A DNA stretch of 64,000 bases from CALMBW01 sp963779645 (GTDB taxonomy: Bacteria; Actinomycetota; CADDZG01; WHSQ01): assembly GCA_963779645.1 (NCBI GenBank), contig CAVZYX010000005.1:62001-126000 (forward strand), in the 5' to 3' direction. The position numbers and the translations under genes were made by a program. Below, one piece after another: positions 24,233-33,927 of this stretch (positions within the stretch are counted from its first letter, which is position 1; each line of letters begins with the position of its first letter). The notes below the pieces were generated by a model, which worked only from the letters and a program-made list of their open reading frames with translations, had not been told where the DNA came from and made no database searches.

Positions 24233-25669
24233 TCAGTCGTTGCCGCCGTTGCCTTCCTCGTTGCCTTCCGGCTCCGGCGAGTCTTCGGTCTCGGTTTCCT
24301 CGGTCGTCTCGGTATCGACGATCGTGGAAGAACCGTACAGCGGCCGGTAGAGACCGGTCTCGACCGAAATGATCGGCGTTCCGATGTCGATGAGGTCGTA
24401 GAGCTCGATCACATCCTCGTTCGCCATCCGGACGCAGCCGTGACTGGCGTTGTAGCCGAGCGAGTAGACCGCGCTCGTGCCGTGGAACCGGATCGCCGGG
24501 GAGGTCCAGTTGATCGCTCTCAAGCCCAGCGGGTTACCGGGACCCGGCGGGATCATGTCGGGAAGGTCCGCACCCCACGTGTCGGGGGCCGGGTTGACCC
24601 ACGTCGGTAGATAACGCTTGAGCTCGACTTCGAACTCGCCCACCGGCGTTGGGTACTCGGCCAGACCCGTGGCAACCAGCCACTCGTGGGTGATCTTTCC
24701 GTCCTCGTAGAGGTAGAGCTTGTTCTCGCCCTTGCGAACGAGAAGGACCTGGTCGTACTTGTCGGTGGTCTTCGGCTCGGTTGACTCGACCTCGAGCATG
24801 ACGGTGTCGTCGTCCTCGTGAAGGGCAGCTATCAGAGCCTGTCGGCTGGCCTTCTGCTTGAGCTCCCGGCCATCGCGCGGCTCCTTGAACTTGATCCATC
24901 CGCTGGAGTAATCGATCGATTCGTCACGCGGCTCGCGATCGAAGTTCTCCGCCAGGCCACGCATGAAGCCCCGAACGCCCTGGTTCGGATAGGTGATGGC
25001 AATCTCGCGCTCGAATCCGAGATCGTCGCCCAGCACGCTCATCTGAGTGAGTTTGAGCAACGAGGCGCTGTCGCTCGCATTTAGAGCGGCCCTGACTGCG
25101 CTCCGTGCGTCACTCTTGGCTCCAAGTTCTCGAGGCGTAACGATCCAACTCTCGTCCGAGTAAACGATCGTGATCTCGCGATCTAGTTGGGGGCCGAGAG
25201 CATCTCGGACGGCTTCGATCGCAGTGTCTTCGGCCATGCCTCCAACGTCGACCCCGGCGATGGTGGTCCCGGGAAGGATGCGTCCCTCGTACTTCTCGCC
25301 GTAGCGATACCCCGCGTACGAAACGCCGGCTGCTCCGAGCAGAAGCATCCCGAGGAGGGACAGAAGGGCGATCGAGACCCACCTGCGCCTGAAGCGCGGG
25401 ACGAGGCGTCCGAAGCTCTTCCGTTTCGCGGGCTCCTCCGCTGTTGGGGTTGATATCGGCATCGGGACGATCGGGACCCGCGGCGGGATGGCCGGAACCT
25501 CTGGGGCGGCCGGGGGTGCTGGGATCGCCATCGGCACGATCGGGACCCGCGGCAAGATGCCCGGGGTCTCCGAGGCCTGGATCAGCTCCGTTTCGAACTC
25601 CTCCGGCGATACAGGAGGCGGCGGGGCCGGGGGCGTGCTTGAGGAAGGTTCGTTCGTTTCGTCGCTCAT
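24233..25669 (-). CDS. L,D-transpeptidase with VanW-type peptidoglycan-binding domain
   Basis: A 478-aa membrane-anchored enzyme. A proline-rich cytoplasmic tail of about 100 residues holds a PRVPIVPM repeat, then come one membrane helix (about 104-125), a PG-binding_4/VanW-associated domain (about 135-280, GTTIAGVDVGG...), and a C-terminal YkuD domain. That domain has the catalytic motif HGTSAVYSLGYNASHGCVRM, with the nucleophilic cysteine in SHGCVR. It makes 3-3 cross-links in peptidoglycan or attaches proteins to it. TDO follows at 11 bp, probably co-transcribed but unrelated in function. Confidence 0.93.
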   Translation of the reverse strand: MSDETNEPSSSTPPAPPPPVSPEEFETELIQASETPGILPRVPIVPMAIPAPPAAPEVPAIPPRVPIVPMPISTPTAEEPAKRKSFGRLVPRFRRRWVSIALLSLLGMLLLGAAGVSYAGYRYGEKYEGRILPGTTIAGVDVGGMAEDTAIEAVRDALGPQLDREITIVYSDESWIVTPRELGAKSDARSAVRAALNASDSASLLKLTQMSVLGDDLGFEREIAITYPNQGVRGFMRGLAENFDREPRDESIDYSSGWIKFKEPRDGRELKQKASRQALIAALHEDDDTVMLEVESTEPKTTDKYDQVLLVRKGENKLYLYEDGKITHEWLVATGLAEYPTPVGEFEVELKRYLPTWVNPAPDTWGADLPDMIPPGPGNPLGLRAINWTSPAIRFHGTSAVYSLGYNASHGCVRMANEDVIELYDLIDIGTPIISVETGLYRPLYGSSTIVDTETTEETETEDSPEPEGNEEGNGGND

Positions 25670-25784
25670 CGGGTCCTCATGTTAGTGGCGATTCGGGCTT
25701 GCTAGGTGCTCATTCGACGCACGTGAGTGCTCGAAGGTTGCCAACACATTTGCGTCAACACCGGAGGGTGGGCAACTATGCCCT

Positions 25785-27161
25785 ATGGACGTCCACGATT
25801 CCATCCTCGACCTCGTCGGCCACACCCCCCTTCTCCGGATGAACCGGCTGGGGCGTGAGATCCCATGTGACCTGCTTGCCAAGCTTGAGATGTTCAATCC
25901 CGGAGGCAGCGTCAAAGACCGGATCGGGATCAACATGATCGAGGCGGCCGAGGCCGAGGGCAAGCTCGCGCCCGGTGGGACGATCGTGGAGCCGACCTCG
26001 GGGAATACGGGTGTGGGGCTCGCGATCGCAGCGCGACTGAAGGGATACCGGTGCATCTTCACGATGCCCGACAAGATGAGTCAAGAGAAGATCTCACTGT
26101 TACGTGCCTATGGGGCCGAGGTCGTCATCACACCGACCGCCGTTCCGCCCGAATCTCCTGAGTCCTATTACTCGGTCGCCAACAAGTTGACCGCAGAGAT
26201 TCCGGGTGCTTATCAACCGAACCAGTACCACAACATGCGCAACCCGGACGCTCACTACGCAACGACCGGGCCGGAGATCTGGGAAGCGACCGAAGGCAAA
26301 GTCACTCACGTCGTGATCGGTGTCGGAACCGGTGGAACGATCACCGGTGCGGGTCGCTACCTGCACGAGAAGAACCCGAACATCGTGATGGTGGGAGCCG
26401 ACCCCGAAGGCTCGGTGTTCACCGGCGAGGCTCGCCCCTACCTCGTCGAAGGGATCGGCAAAGAGTCATGGCCGGAGACGCTCGACCCTGCCGTCATCGA
26501 TCGCTGGATAACGGTTTCGGATCGCGATTCGTTCTTAACAGCGCGGCGGATCACGGATGAGGAGGGTGTTCTGGTCGGTGGTTCGTGCGGGACGGCGATG
26601 TGGGCGGCTCTCGAGGTCGGCAGGGAGCTCGGCCCCGATCACGTGATGGTCGTGCTCCTTCCGGACACCGGGCGCAACTACATCAGCAAGCTTTACGACG
26701 ACAACTGGATGAGAGAGAACGGTTTCATCGAAAGACCGGGGGCCGAAGCTCGTATCGCCGAAGTGATCGCCCACAAGCGCGCAGTCACCGGTGCGGTGCC
26801 GGATCTAGTTGCGATCACCGAGAACGAGAAAGTGGGCCGCGCTATCGACATGCTCCAGGAATTCGGCATCTCGCAGCTGCCGGTTGCTACGACCGAGACA
26901 CCTTCCGACGTTGAACAGATCGTTGGGTCGATCCAAGAACGCTCGCTGCTCGGCACGGTCTTCCGCGATTCGGAAGCAGTCGATCGCCCCGTTCAGGAAG
27001 TGATGGAAGACCCGCTTCCCGTCGTCCAGCTCGGCCAACACCTAGATGCGATGTTCCGAGATCTCTCGAGGGGAGCCGAAGCAGTAGTAGTAGCCGACGG
27101 CCCGCGGCCCGTCGGCGTGCTAACCCGAGCCGACCTACTCGAATTCCTAGCCACCCAATAA
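25785..27161 (+). CDS. cbs: Cystathionine beta-synthase
   Basis: A 458-aa PLP enzyme condensing serine and homocysteine to cystathionine. The catalytic part (1-320) has the PLP lysine in NPGGSVKDRIG (about residue 43), EPTSGNTGVGLA and the phosphate loop GVGTGGTITG. A C-terminal pair of CBS domains (about 335-458, AITENEKVGRAIDMLQEFGISQLPV and PVQEVMEDPLPVVQ) distinguishes it from O-acetylserine sulfhydrylase and may bind SAM or nucleotides. It converges on the cystathionine gamma-synthase/lyase gene, and a multi-hairpin element fills the gap after its stop. Confidence 0.93.
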   Translation: MDVHDSILDLVGHTPLLRMNRLGREIPCDLLAKLEMFNPGGSVKDRIGINMIEAAEAEGKLAPGGTIVEPTSGNTGVGLAIAARLKGYRCIFTMPDKMSQEKISLLRAYGAEVVITPTAVPPESPESYYSVANKLTAEIPGAYQPNQYHNMRNPDAHYATTGPEIWEATEGKVTHVVIGVGTGGTITGAGRYLHEKNPNIVMVGADPEGSVFTGEARPYLVEGIGKESWPETLDPAVIDRWITVSDRDSFLTARRITDEEGVLVGGSCGTAMWAALEVGRELGPDHVMVVLLPDTGRNYISKLYDDNWMRENGFIERPGAEARIAEVIAHKRAVTGAVPDLVAITENEKVGRAIDMLQEFGISQLPVATTETPSDVEQIVGSIQERSLLGTVFRDSEAVDRPVQEVMEDPLPVVQLGQHLDAMFRDLSRGAEAVVVADGPRPVGVLTRADLLEFLATQ

Positions 27162-27162
27162 C

Positions 27163-27307
27163 AGTTTTCTACTAAAAGCAGCATGAACAATTCATGCTGC
27201 CGCGCCACAGAATTCCACTTCCTTCGCCAAGAAGGTCTGTGGCTTAGGAGCATGAATTCCTTGGCGAGCGAGATTGAAATAGTCAATCTGCTTTTACTAG
27301 AAAACTA
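27163..27307. repeat. Multi-hairpin element with 19-bp inverted ends
   Basis: The ends AGTTTTCTACTAAAAGCAG (27163-27181) and CTGCTTTTACTAGAAAACT (27289-27307) are inverted repeats with one mismatch. Inside are a 10-bp hairpin GCAGCATGAA-CAA-TTCATGCTGC (27178-27200), GCCACAGA/TCTGTGGC (27204-27211/27236-27243) enclosing CCTTC-GCCAA-GAAGG (27221-27235), and GATTG-AAATAGT-CAATC (27272-27288). It fills the whole gap between two convergent genes, each end touching a stop codon. Its right half is related to 8236-8297. Confidence 0.85.
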
Positions 27308-28456
27308 GGTGAGGGCGGTGGCTAGGTCGGCTATCAGGTCGTCGGGGTGTTCGATGCCTACCGATAGGCGAACGAGGGCCGGGCTTATGTCGAGGCCGGA
27401 TCCGGCCAGGCTCGCGTGGGTCATCCGTGCTGGATGTTCGATCAACGACTCGACTCCACCGAGCGATTCGCCGAGGAAGAACAACTTGGTGCTCTCGCAG
27501 ACCTTGAGGGCCGCGGCCTCCGATTCGGCTTCGAAACTGATCATCCCGCCGTAGAGCGGGTCGCCTGCGGCCCCCATCTGCTTCATCGCGAGATCGTGGC
27601 CGGGGAAAGAATCCAAGCCGGGGAAGAAGACCTGTTTCACCTTTGGATGTTCGACGAGCCACTCGGCGACCCGGGCAGCGTTGAGCGAGTGAGTCCGCAT
27701 GCGCAACGCCAGTGTTTTCAGCCCCCGCAGCAGGAGCCACGAGTCGAAGGGGCCGGGAACGGCCCCCACAGAGTTCTGGAGGAAGCGGAGCCGAAGCGCA
27801 AGCTCCTCGTCACTCGTGGTGATCGCACCCATCACCAGGTCGCTGTGGCCACCGAGGTACTTGGTGGCGCTGTAAACGGCAACGTCTGCTCCGAAGTCGA
27901 GCGGGCGTTGGATGTACGGGGTAGCGAACGTGTTGTCGACCACCAGTTTGGCTCCGGCCGCGTGGGACGCACTCGCCAGCATCTCCAGATCGACGATCTT
28001 CAGCATCGGGTTGGTCGGACTCTCTGCGATCAGCAGGCCAGCTCCCCCATCGAGAGCTTTCGCAACCGCGTCCGGATCCGTCAGGTCGGCGCTCTCCCAA
28101 GCCAGCCCCATCTCGGACATGACCTTCGAGAAGAGTCGGTAGGTGCCACCGTAGACATCGTCCGAGAAGACCACCTTGTCGCCGGTAGACAGGGTGAGAG
28201 CGAGGGTCGTGATCGCTGCCATCCCCGAGGCGAATGCGATGCCGTGCGAGGCTCCCTCGAGCGCTGCGAGGCACGACTCCAGAGCATGCCTGGTCGGATT
28301 GTCCGTTCTCGAATATTCGTATCCCTTGTGCTTGGCTACGGAATCCTGGACGTAAGTCGATGTTTGATAGATAGGAACGATCGCGGCCCCCGTGGTGGGA
28401 TCCGGATCCTGACCAGCGTGGATTGCGGCCGTTTCGAAACGCATATCGTGGGACAT
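27305..28456 (-). CDS. metB: Cystathionine gamma-synthase/gamma-lyase (Cys/Met PLP enzyme)
   Basis: A 383-aa PLP enzyme of the trans-sulfuration family. MRFETAAIHAGQDPDPTTGAAIVPIYQTSTY, the tyrosine/arginine block YEYSRTDNPTRHALE and the PLP lysine in VYSATKYLGGHSDLV are all present. Sequence alone does not separate synthase from lyase; pairing with cystathionine beta-synthase favours the lyase role (homocysteine to cysteine). The start is set at ATG 28456, seven bases after GGAG; a longer frame begins with sequence unlike the family. Its ATG overlaps the ATG of the divergent amidotransferase gene. Confidence 0.9.
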   Translation of the reverse strand: MSHDMRFETAAIHAGQDPDPTTGAAIVPIYQTSTYVQDSVAKHKGYEYSRTDNPTRHALESCLAALEGASHGIAFASGMAAITTLALTLSTGDKVVFSDDVYGGTYRLFSKVMSEMGLAWESADLTDPDAVAKALDGGAGLLIAESPTNPMLKIVDLEMLASASHAAGAKLVVDNTFATPYIQRPLDFGADVAVYSATKYLGGHSDLVMGAITTSDEELALRLRFLQNSVGAVPGPFDSWLLLRGLKTLALRMRTHSLNAARVAEWLVEHPKVKQVFFPGLDSFPGHDLAMKQMGAAGDPLYGGMISFEAESEAAALKVCESTKLFFLGESLGGVESLIEHPARMTHASLAGSGLDISPALVRLSVGIEHPDDLIADLATALT

Positions 28457-29291
28457 GGCAACTCCAAGGGAGGGATCAGAACTGTTAACAGGTGACTTGG
28501 ATACCACGCCTGATGCAGACAAGCGTGGCCACATAGCGATGACCGGTCAGGGCATCGCGGGGGCCGGACGGATACCGGTCCTCTATGCGCACGCCATCGA
28601 CAAGGCGGGCGGCACACCCAAGGTGTTCTCCCCGTTCGACCAGCTCCGCGAGGACCAGATCGTGCCCGATGACCTGGACCTCGTGATGGATGTTGCCTTC
28701 GACGACCTCTCGCCCTTGGACGGAGCCGTCGGACTGCTGTTGCCGGGCGGAGGAGATGTCGATCCTCTGATCTACGGAGCCCCGCGTCACCCGCGCAGCC
28801 GCGGCGTCAGCAGGGAACGCGATCGCCTCGAGATGAACCTCCTGAGAGAAGCGCTGAAACTGGACATGCCGGTTCTCGCCATCTGTCGTGGTTTCCAGTT
28901 GCTCAACGTGACGCTGGGTGGAACCCTCAACCAACACCTCGCCGACAATCCCGAACAGATGGATCACGATCGCGATATGCCGCGGGCCGAGCCCGTCCAC
29001 CACGTGAACCTGACGGATGGCTGCATCCTCGCGGACATGTTGGAGACGACCGAGCTCTCGGTCAACTCACATCACCACCAGGGACTCGATCGCATCGCGG
29101 ATGGCGTCGAACAGATCGGGTGGTCGACGGATGGCGTTCTCGAAGCGATCACAGTGCCCAGATATCGGTGGGTCGTCGGAGTGCAGTGGCATCCGGAAGT
29201 CATGTCACCGATCGATGCCAAGCAGATGCGCCTGTTCGAGGAGTTCGTCGCCGCGACCGAGAAGTACGCGGCCGACCGCCACGCTGCCTAA
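28455..29291 (+). CDS. Class I glutamine amidotransferase-like hydrolase (peptidase C26, PuuD-like)
   Basis: A 278-aa enzyme. The catalytic triad is visible: Cys in VLAICRGFQLLNV, and His and Glu in VVGVQWHPEVM. LLLPGGGDVDP and HHVNLTDG fit the gamma-glutamyl-gamma-aminobutyrate hydrolase group, which releases glutamate from gamma-glutamyl amines. No putrescine pathway genes are near, so the substrate is open. The first 28 residues are not typical; the start at 28455 shares bases with the divergent metB start, leaving the promoters of both genes inside each other's coding sequence. Confidence 0.85.
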   Translation: MATPREGSELLTGDLDTTPDADKRGHIAMTGQGIAGAGRIPVLYAHAIDKAGGTPKVFSPFDQLREDQIVPDDLDLVMDVAFDDLSPLDGAVGLLLPGGGDVDPLIYGAPRHPRSRGVSRERDRLEMNLLREALKLDMPVLAICRGFQLLNVTLGGTLNQHLADNPEQMDHDRDMPRAEPVHHVNLTDGCILADMLETTELSVNSHHHQGLDRIADGVEQIGWSTDGVLEAITVPRYRWVVGVQWHPEVMSPIDAKQMRLFEEFVAATEKYAADRHAA

Positions 29292-29301
29292 CCGCAAGAA
29301 A

Positions 29302-30696
29302 CTAAGGGAGCGGTTTGCCCATCACGGTGGCTACGTCGTCTGCAGACTGCGAGTAGGCGACCCTCTCGGCCACTATGTCTCCCGTTGCGGTAACTAGCGC
29401 GACTGCCGCTACGCCCCCGGTTAGATCCTCCAAGCCGACTCGGAACCGACCCCCCGGCGCGATCGCGATGTCGCTCAGCACACCTCCCGAGATCGGCTGC
29501 CCTTCTGCGGTAAAGAGCACCACATCGACCGTCACCTCATCCTCGCTAGCACTAAGGAGGAGGAGCGAGTCACGCGTCGGCTGTACAGCCGCAGGGCCGA
29601 CCCACCAGGACTCAGCGGCCCCCGGCGAACCGATCTCTGACGTGAAGCCGTTGAATTCACCTTCGCCGTACCAGATCGTCCGCTCGACGACGATGGGAAC
29701 CTCGTTCACCGAACGGACCGAAACGCTGAGCCCTCCCACGTTCTGCTTCTCGAGGAAGTTCTTCAATGGCAGTTCCACCGACGAGTTCGCCGGCACCGGC
29801 ATCTCGACGAGATCGGAAGGTTGGAAGGCCTCCTCGTCGCCGATCAATGACACCGTCACCGTCGCTTCGTCCTCAGTCGGATTCAGGATCGAGATGCGCT
29901 CGTCGATGCCCGGCGCAAGTGCTCCGACCGGGAAGAACCAATCCGTTGCCCCAGAACGCGCTCCGAGCGTCATACCGACTCCTGGGGGTTTGCCCTCGGG
30001 TTGAGCAAACATGACCTTCCACGCCACGATGCGACCGCGCAAAGCGGTCACGCGTGCCCCCAGACCCTTCTGCTGCAAGAAGAAGTCGTTAACGCGCACC
30101 GTCACCAGTTTCCCGGCCGGCACTGCGACATCCGTGAGCCCGGACTTCGATCGCGGCCCCTCGGCTGTCAGGAAGTCGACGCGTGACACCGCTTCATCGG
30201 GGAACGGGTTGTAAAGGACGAGCCACTCGTTGAAGTCACGCGCGCTCGATCCCGCCGGGAAATACCAATCGGTACCTGCTTCGCGCGAACATGCTGCTGC
30301 GCCGAGTCCGGCGACAGGACCACGGAAGGTTGTGCTTGTCGCGCCTTCGACACGCGACCCGAAGCCGACGAGACCAACGCCGTTCGATTCGTCCGTGTCG
30401 CGCGACACGATGTTCCCGGTAACGCTGACGGGCGGCTCGTCCGATGGCTCGACCCCGATCAGAGACTCATCATCCGTCACCGGAGCGCCGACCACGTGAG
30501 CCGTAGCGTCTGCAGGGTCCCCTTCGGGGCCGGGCACAGAGACACAGAATGAGGTGCGCTCCTCGAACGATCCACCTTCGGTCTCGACGTCCCGAGCCGT
30601 GACGCCGTCTCCCAAAGTTTCGACCACGACACCCGCAGCCGCGATGGCGACGACGGTGATGCCAAGCACGATCTCGCGCATGCGTTCGGGCATCAT
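29302..30696 (-). CDS. DUF5719 membrane-anchored extracytoplasmic protein
   Basis: A 464-aa protein with one N-terminal membrane helix (about 7-27) and a large beta-rich outer part. Repeated modules of about 100 residues start WYFPAGSS..NEWLVLYNP, WFFPVGAL..ERISILNP and SWWVGPAA..SLLLLSA, typical of DUF5719. The gene overlaps the giant GT2 gene by four bases, and DUF5719 beside a membrane GT2 is a repeated arrangement in actinobacteria, so a role in surface glycopolymer export or modification is likely but unproven. Confidence 0.8.
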   Translation of the reverse strand: MMPERMREIVLGITVVAIAAAGVVVETLGDGVTARDVETEGGSFEERTSFCVSVPGPEGDPADATAHVVGAPVTDDESLIGVEPSDEPPVSVTGNIVSRDTDESNGVGLVGFGSRVEGATSTTFRGPVAGLGAAACSREAGTDWYFPAGSSARDFNEWLVLYNPFPDEAVSRVDFLTAEGPRSKSGLTDVAVPAGKLVTVRVNDFFLQQKGLGARVTALRGRIVAWKVMFAQPEGKPPGVGMTLGARSGATDWFFPVGALAPGIDERISILNPTEDEATVTVSLIGDEEAFQPSDLVEMPVPANSSVELPLKNFLEKQNVGGLSVSVRSVNEVPIVVERTIWYGEGEFNGFTSEIGSPGAAESWWVGPAAVQPTRDSLLLLSASEDEVTVDVVLFTAEGQPISGGVLSDIAIAPGGRFRVGLEDLTGGVAAVALVTATGDIVAERVAYSQSADDVATVMGKPLP

Positions 30697-33600
30697 TCGT
30701 CTTCACCTCGACGGAGAGAGCGGCGAGGAGGCTGAGCCGACGACAATGGTTGTCGTCTCGGAACGCGCGGAGCGGGAGCCACCTTCTTGCGTCTCGAGAA
30801 CGCAGCACCTATGGCTACGATCCACGCGATCGTTACCGCGATCGACCAGAGGAGAGAAAGCGTCGACCGTGGGTAGACGACGTCCAGGTTCCCGCTATCA
30901 CTACTATCAAGAGTGAACGCGTTGCCCCAGCCTCCATCGGTCCGTTCCAACTCGACACCATCAACGACAGCGCGCCATCCATCGTCTGAAGACTCCGCGA
31001 TGAACACGGTGCCGGGGCTCGAAACCTCCTCGACGAATTCAGACACGCGCACCTGACGCAATCTCGCTATCAGCACCTCTCGTGTGTCGGTGGTCAACGA
31101 AGGATCGAGCTCTGCTATCGCCTTGATGTAGGACGGCAACCCGTTGTAGAGCCCGCCGCGAGGGAGAGGCCCATCGTTCTGAAGGAGGAGATAGTCATCC
31201 TCCGCTCGCACGAGTGCAAGGTCCCTCTGTGCGAGCCAGGGAGCGGTTGCTTCGGTGCGCTCGAGTACAACGAGATGGATGTTGAAAGCACCGAGGAGAG
31301 TCCCTCCCCTGTCGGTTGCCCCTGCTTCAACGGACCTGATCACCTTGTCCAGTTGCTCGTCGGCCTCAGAGTCCCGATGTTCGAAGATGTCCGTCACGAT
31401 CTGGCCGCGAGATCCGGTAACGAAGTAAGAGCCGGAGGGGCGCGCGACCGTTGGAACTGGTGACGTCCAACCTTCGCCAACCCACAACGCGCGGAACGGT
31501 CCGACCTCCTGAGCTTCGGCCGTGAAGATGCTCCCGACCTGCGCGACCACCGCAGCTTCCGCGCGCGTACTGCCTTTGCCTGGCGTCCATCCCCCCGCCA
31601 AGACCTCCGGACCAACCCCGCCGACGAACAAGAATCCGGCGATCGCCAACGCTCCGAGCGTGAGCCAGTGACTCGTTCCCAGCCCGCGACGCGGGAGGTC
31701 CAGCCGGAACGCGCCGATAGCGAGTCCGGCGAGGCCCGCGAAGCACACCGAAGGCAGGACACCTGCCTCGATAGGCGAGGCGACGAACGACCGCAGCCAC
31801 CCAGCCGAGAAGAACGACACGATCAAACCGGTGACGGCGATGATCAACCACAAGCCCATGGCTAAGCGTCGGCGTTGCCCCTCGGCAACGAGAACGGCGA
31901 CCACCCCAAGGAGCATCAATGCCAAACCGAAGAAAACGGGTCCTTCGGGCGTTTGTCCGAGAACGACACTCGTCACGCCATGACCGTCGAACCCTTCGGC
32001 GAACACGCTCCACATGTCACCCCGGAGTACCGCCAGGGGACCTCCCTCGAAGAACCATGTCGCGCTCCAGGGGAGCAGCAGCACCCACGAGCCCAAAAGT
32101 CCGAGGAGTGAAGCAAGACCACTACGAAGGACGCGCTGTCCTGGAACGAACACCGCTCGGGCCGAGCTCAGCAGTAGTGCAGCGATCGCGTACATCAGCA
32201 AGGAACCCGGAACGAAAGCAGCGGAAATGGCTCCCCCCGAGCGCGATGCCGGCGATCCCTCTCGAAGCGTTGAAGTTCGGAGGTCGTGCCCAGCCGGCGA
32301 CACGCACCATGCAGAGGAGGACCCAGGGGGCCGCGGCCCCGAACACCAAAGCTCCGAGCGAACCGGCCCTGATGCCGGCCCACCCAACGGGACCCAACAT
32401 GTACGCGGCCCCCGCAACGATCCGTCCCGGCCTGTCCACGAGATCGGAAACGAGCCGGTAGGCACCGGTGAATGCGGCCACGCCCAATGTTGCGATGAGG
32501 ACCTTCTGCGCGGCCGCCGCTCCACCGAGCGTGATTATCGGGAACAGCCCGAGCAGCCCGAGTGCCGGCGGATTCGGGCCACCCTGACCCAGGCCGACCC
32601 CCCGCCAGGGAGAAAGGAACGCTCGCCAGACTCCTGTCGCCTGCTCGGGGAACGGGAGGATCTCGCCCACCGCCAACTCGGAGGACCACCACACGTTCCG
32701 AAAGCCGAGCAGCAACGCCAGGATCGTTAGCACGACAACCCCGCCCATCCATCCTTTGAGCTGTCCAGAGATCGCACGCGCCTGAGAAGTGCGACGGGAC
32801 AAGAGTTCTGCTCGTCGCCCCCAAGTCTCTTCGATGCGATCGCGTTGGTGACTGATGTAGACCCGTAGGCGTTTGCCTTGACCCACCGTCAGGCGAGACA
32901 GATCTTGGTCCCGCACCTTCCTGTTCCTTTGAACCTTGGCTCGCTCCGAGAGAGCCTGTGGCGTCTGCGCGAGATTCCACACCAAAGCACGCCCGAGATT
33001 GGCTATCTCGCGCGGCTGACGCAGGATGACGAAGCCGATCATCTCGGCGAAGGTCAACAGGATGAACTGCGGAATGATCGCGAGCAACCGCAACGACGAC
33101 GCGTTCTTGAACACCGTTCGCAACCTGTTCCGTCGGATGAAATAACGAGCTGGCTGGAACGGCGATGGTCTCTGCCCCGTCGCCAAACCCATCGCATGGC
33201 GCGCTTTGGCTTTCGGCTCGACGTTGATCGAGTAACCGGCGACCCGCGCCCGCCAGCACAGGTCTAGGTCTTCGGAGAAAGCACGCATCCGGGCGTCCCA
33301 GCCGCGTAGATCCTTGAAGAGGTTGTGACGGATCAACATGCACGTCGAGGTGACGTAGAAGACCTCACTGACGGAGTCGTGTTGACCGGAATCGATCTCG
33401 TCTTCTTCGAGGCCCTTGTATGGATAGCCGAAGCGATCGGTGAGCATGCCGATCTCCTCTAGCTTCCGAGGATCATCCCAAGCCATGATCTTCGGGCCCA
33501 CGATCGCGGTGGACTCGCTTGCTTCCATGCGCGCGACCATGTGTTCGACCGCGTGTTTGTCCAAGGCGGCATCGTCGTGGAGGAATAAGAGAAGGTCTGC

Positions 33601-33918
33601 ATCGGTACGGACCCGCGACATCGCCCAGTTGATCGCTCCGCCGTAGCCGAGGGCTCGCGGGGTTCGCAGGTAACCCCATCGGCGGCTCCCTTGGAGGTGG
33701 CGTTTGGCGATCCGCCGGATCTGCGGTCTCTGTCGCGAATCGTGGGTTGCATCGTCGACGACCAGAACGTCGAGAAGCTTGTAGGACTGGCCCGCCAACC
33801 CCACGAGTGATTCCTTCAGCCATTCGCGCCCGTTGTGGGTTACAACGACGGCGAGAACGGTGGGCTGATCACTTTCTCGCGTGTCGATCTCCGGCTCGTG
33901 GCCGGGCCTTTGGGCCAT
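30693..33918 (-). CDS. Giant membrane GT2 glycosyltransferase, frameshifted
   Basis: About 1,075 codons once two frames are joined. The first part starts at ATG 33918: a GT2 domain (VLAVVVTHNGREWLKESLVGL, LLLFLHDDAALD, SEDLDLCWRARVAGY) and then membrane helices. The reading frame breaks at a run of six G on the minus strand (32233-32238): ALGG becomes SHFRC, whereas dropping one G gives ALGGAISAAFVPGSLLMYAIA and continues to a further polytopic part, an outer domain and a C-terminal helix with a basic tail (ending RSLRRGEDE). Such proteins are linked to arabinogalactan or other envelope glycans in actinobacteria. The break is either a homopolymer error or slippage-type phase variation. Confidence 0.85.
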
Positions 33919-33927
33919 GGGTGGGAC

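Noticed and set aside
26100..26366. Opposite-strand ORFs inside cystathionine beta-synthase, fbiC, secA and similar long genes
   Set aside because: High GC makes long antisense frames common; none has family motifs or a start signal.
27251..27307. Short ORF MNSLASEIEIV... in the element, with a counterpart in the secA-side copy
   Set aside because: Differences between copies fall on all codon positions, no ribosome-binding site is present, and the sequence is better explained as structured repeat.
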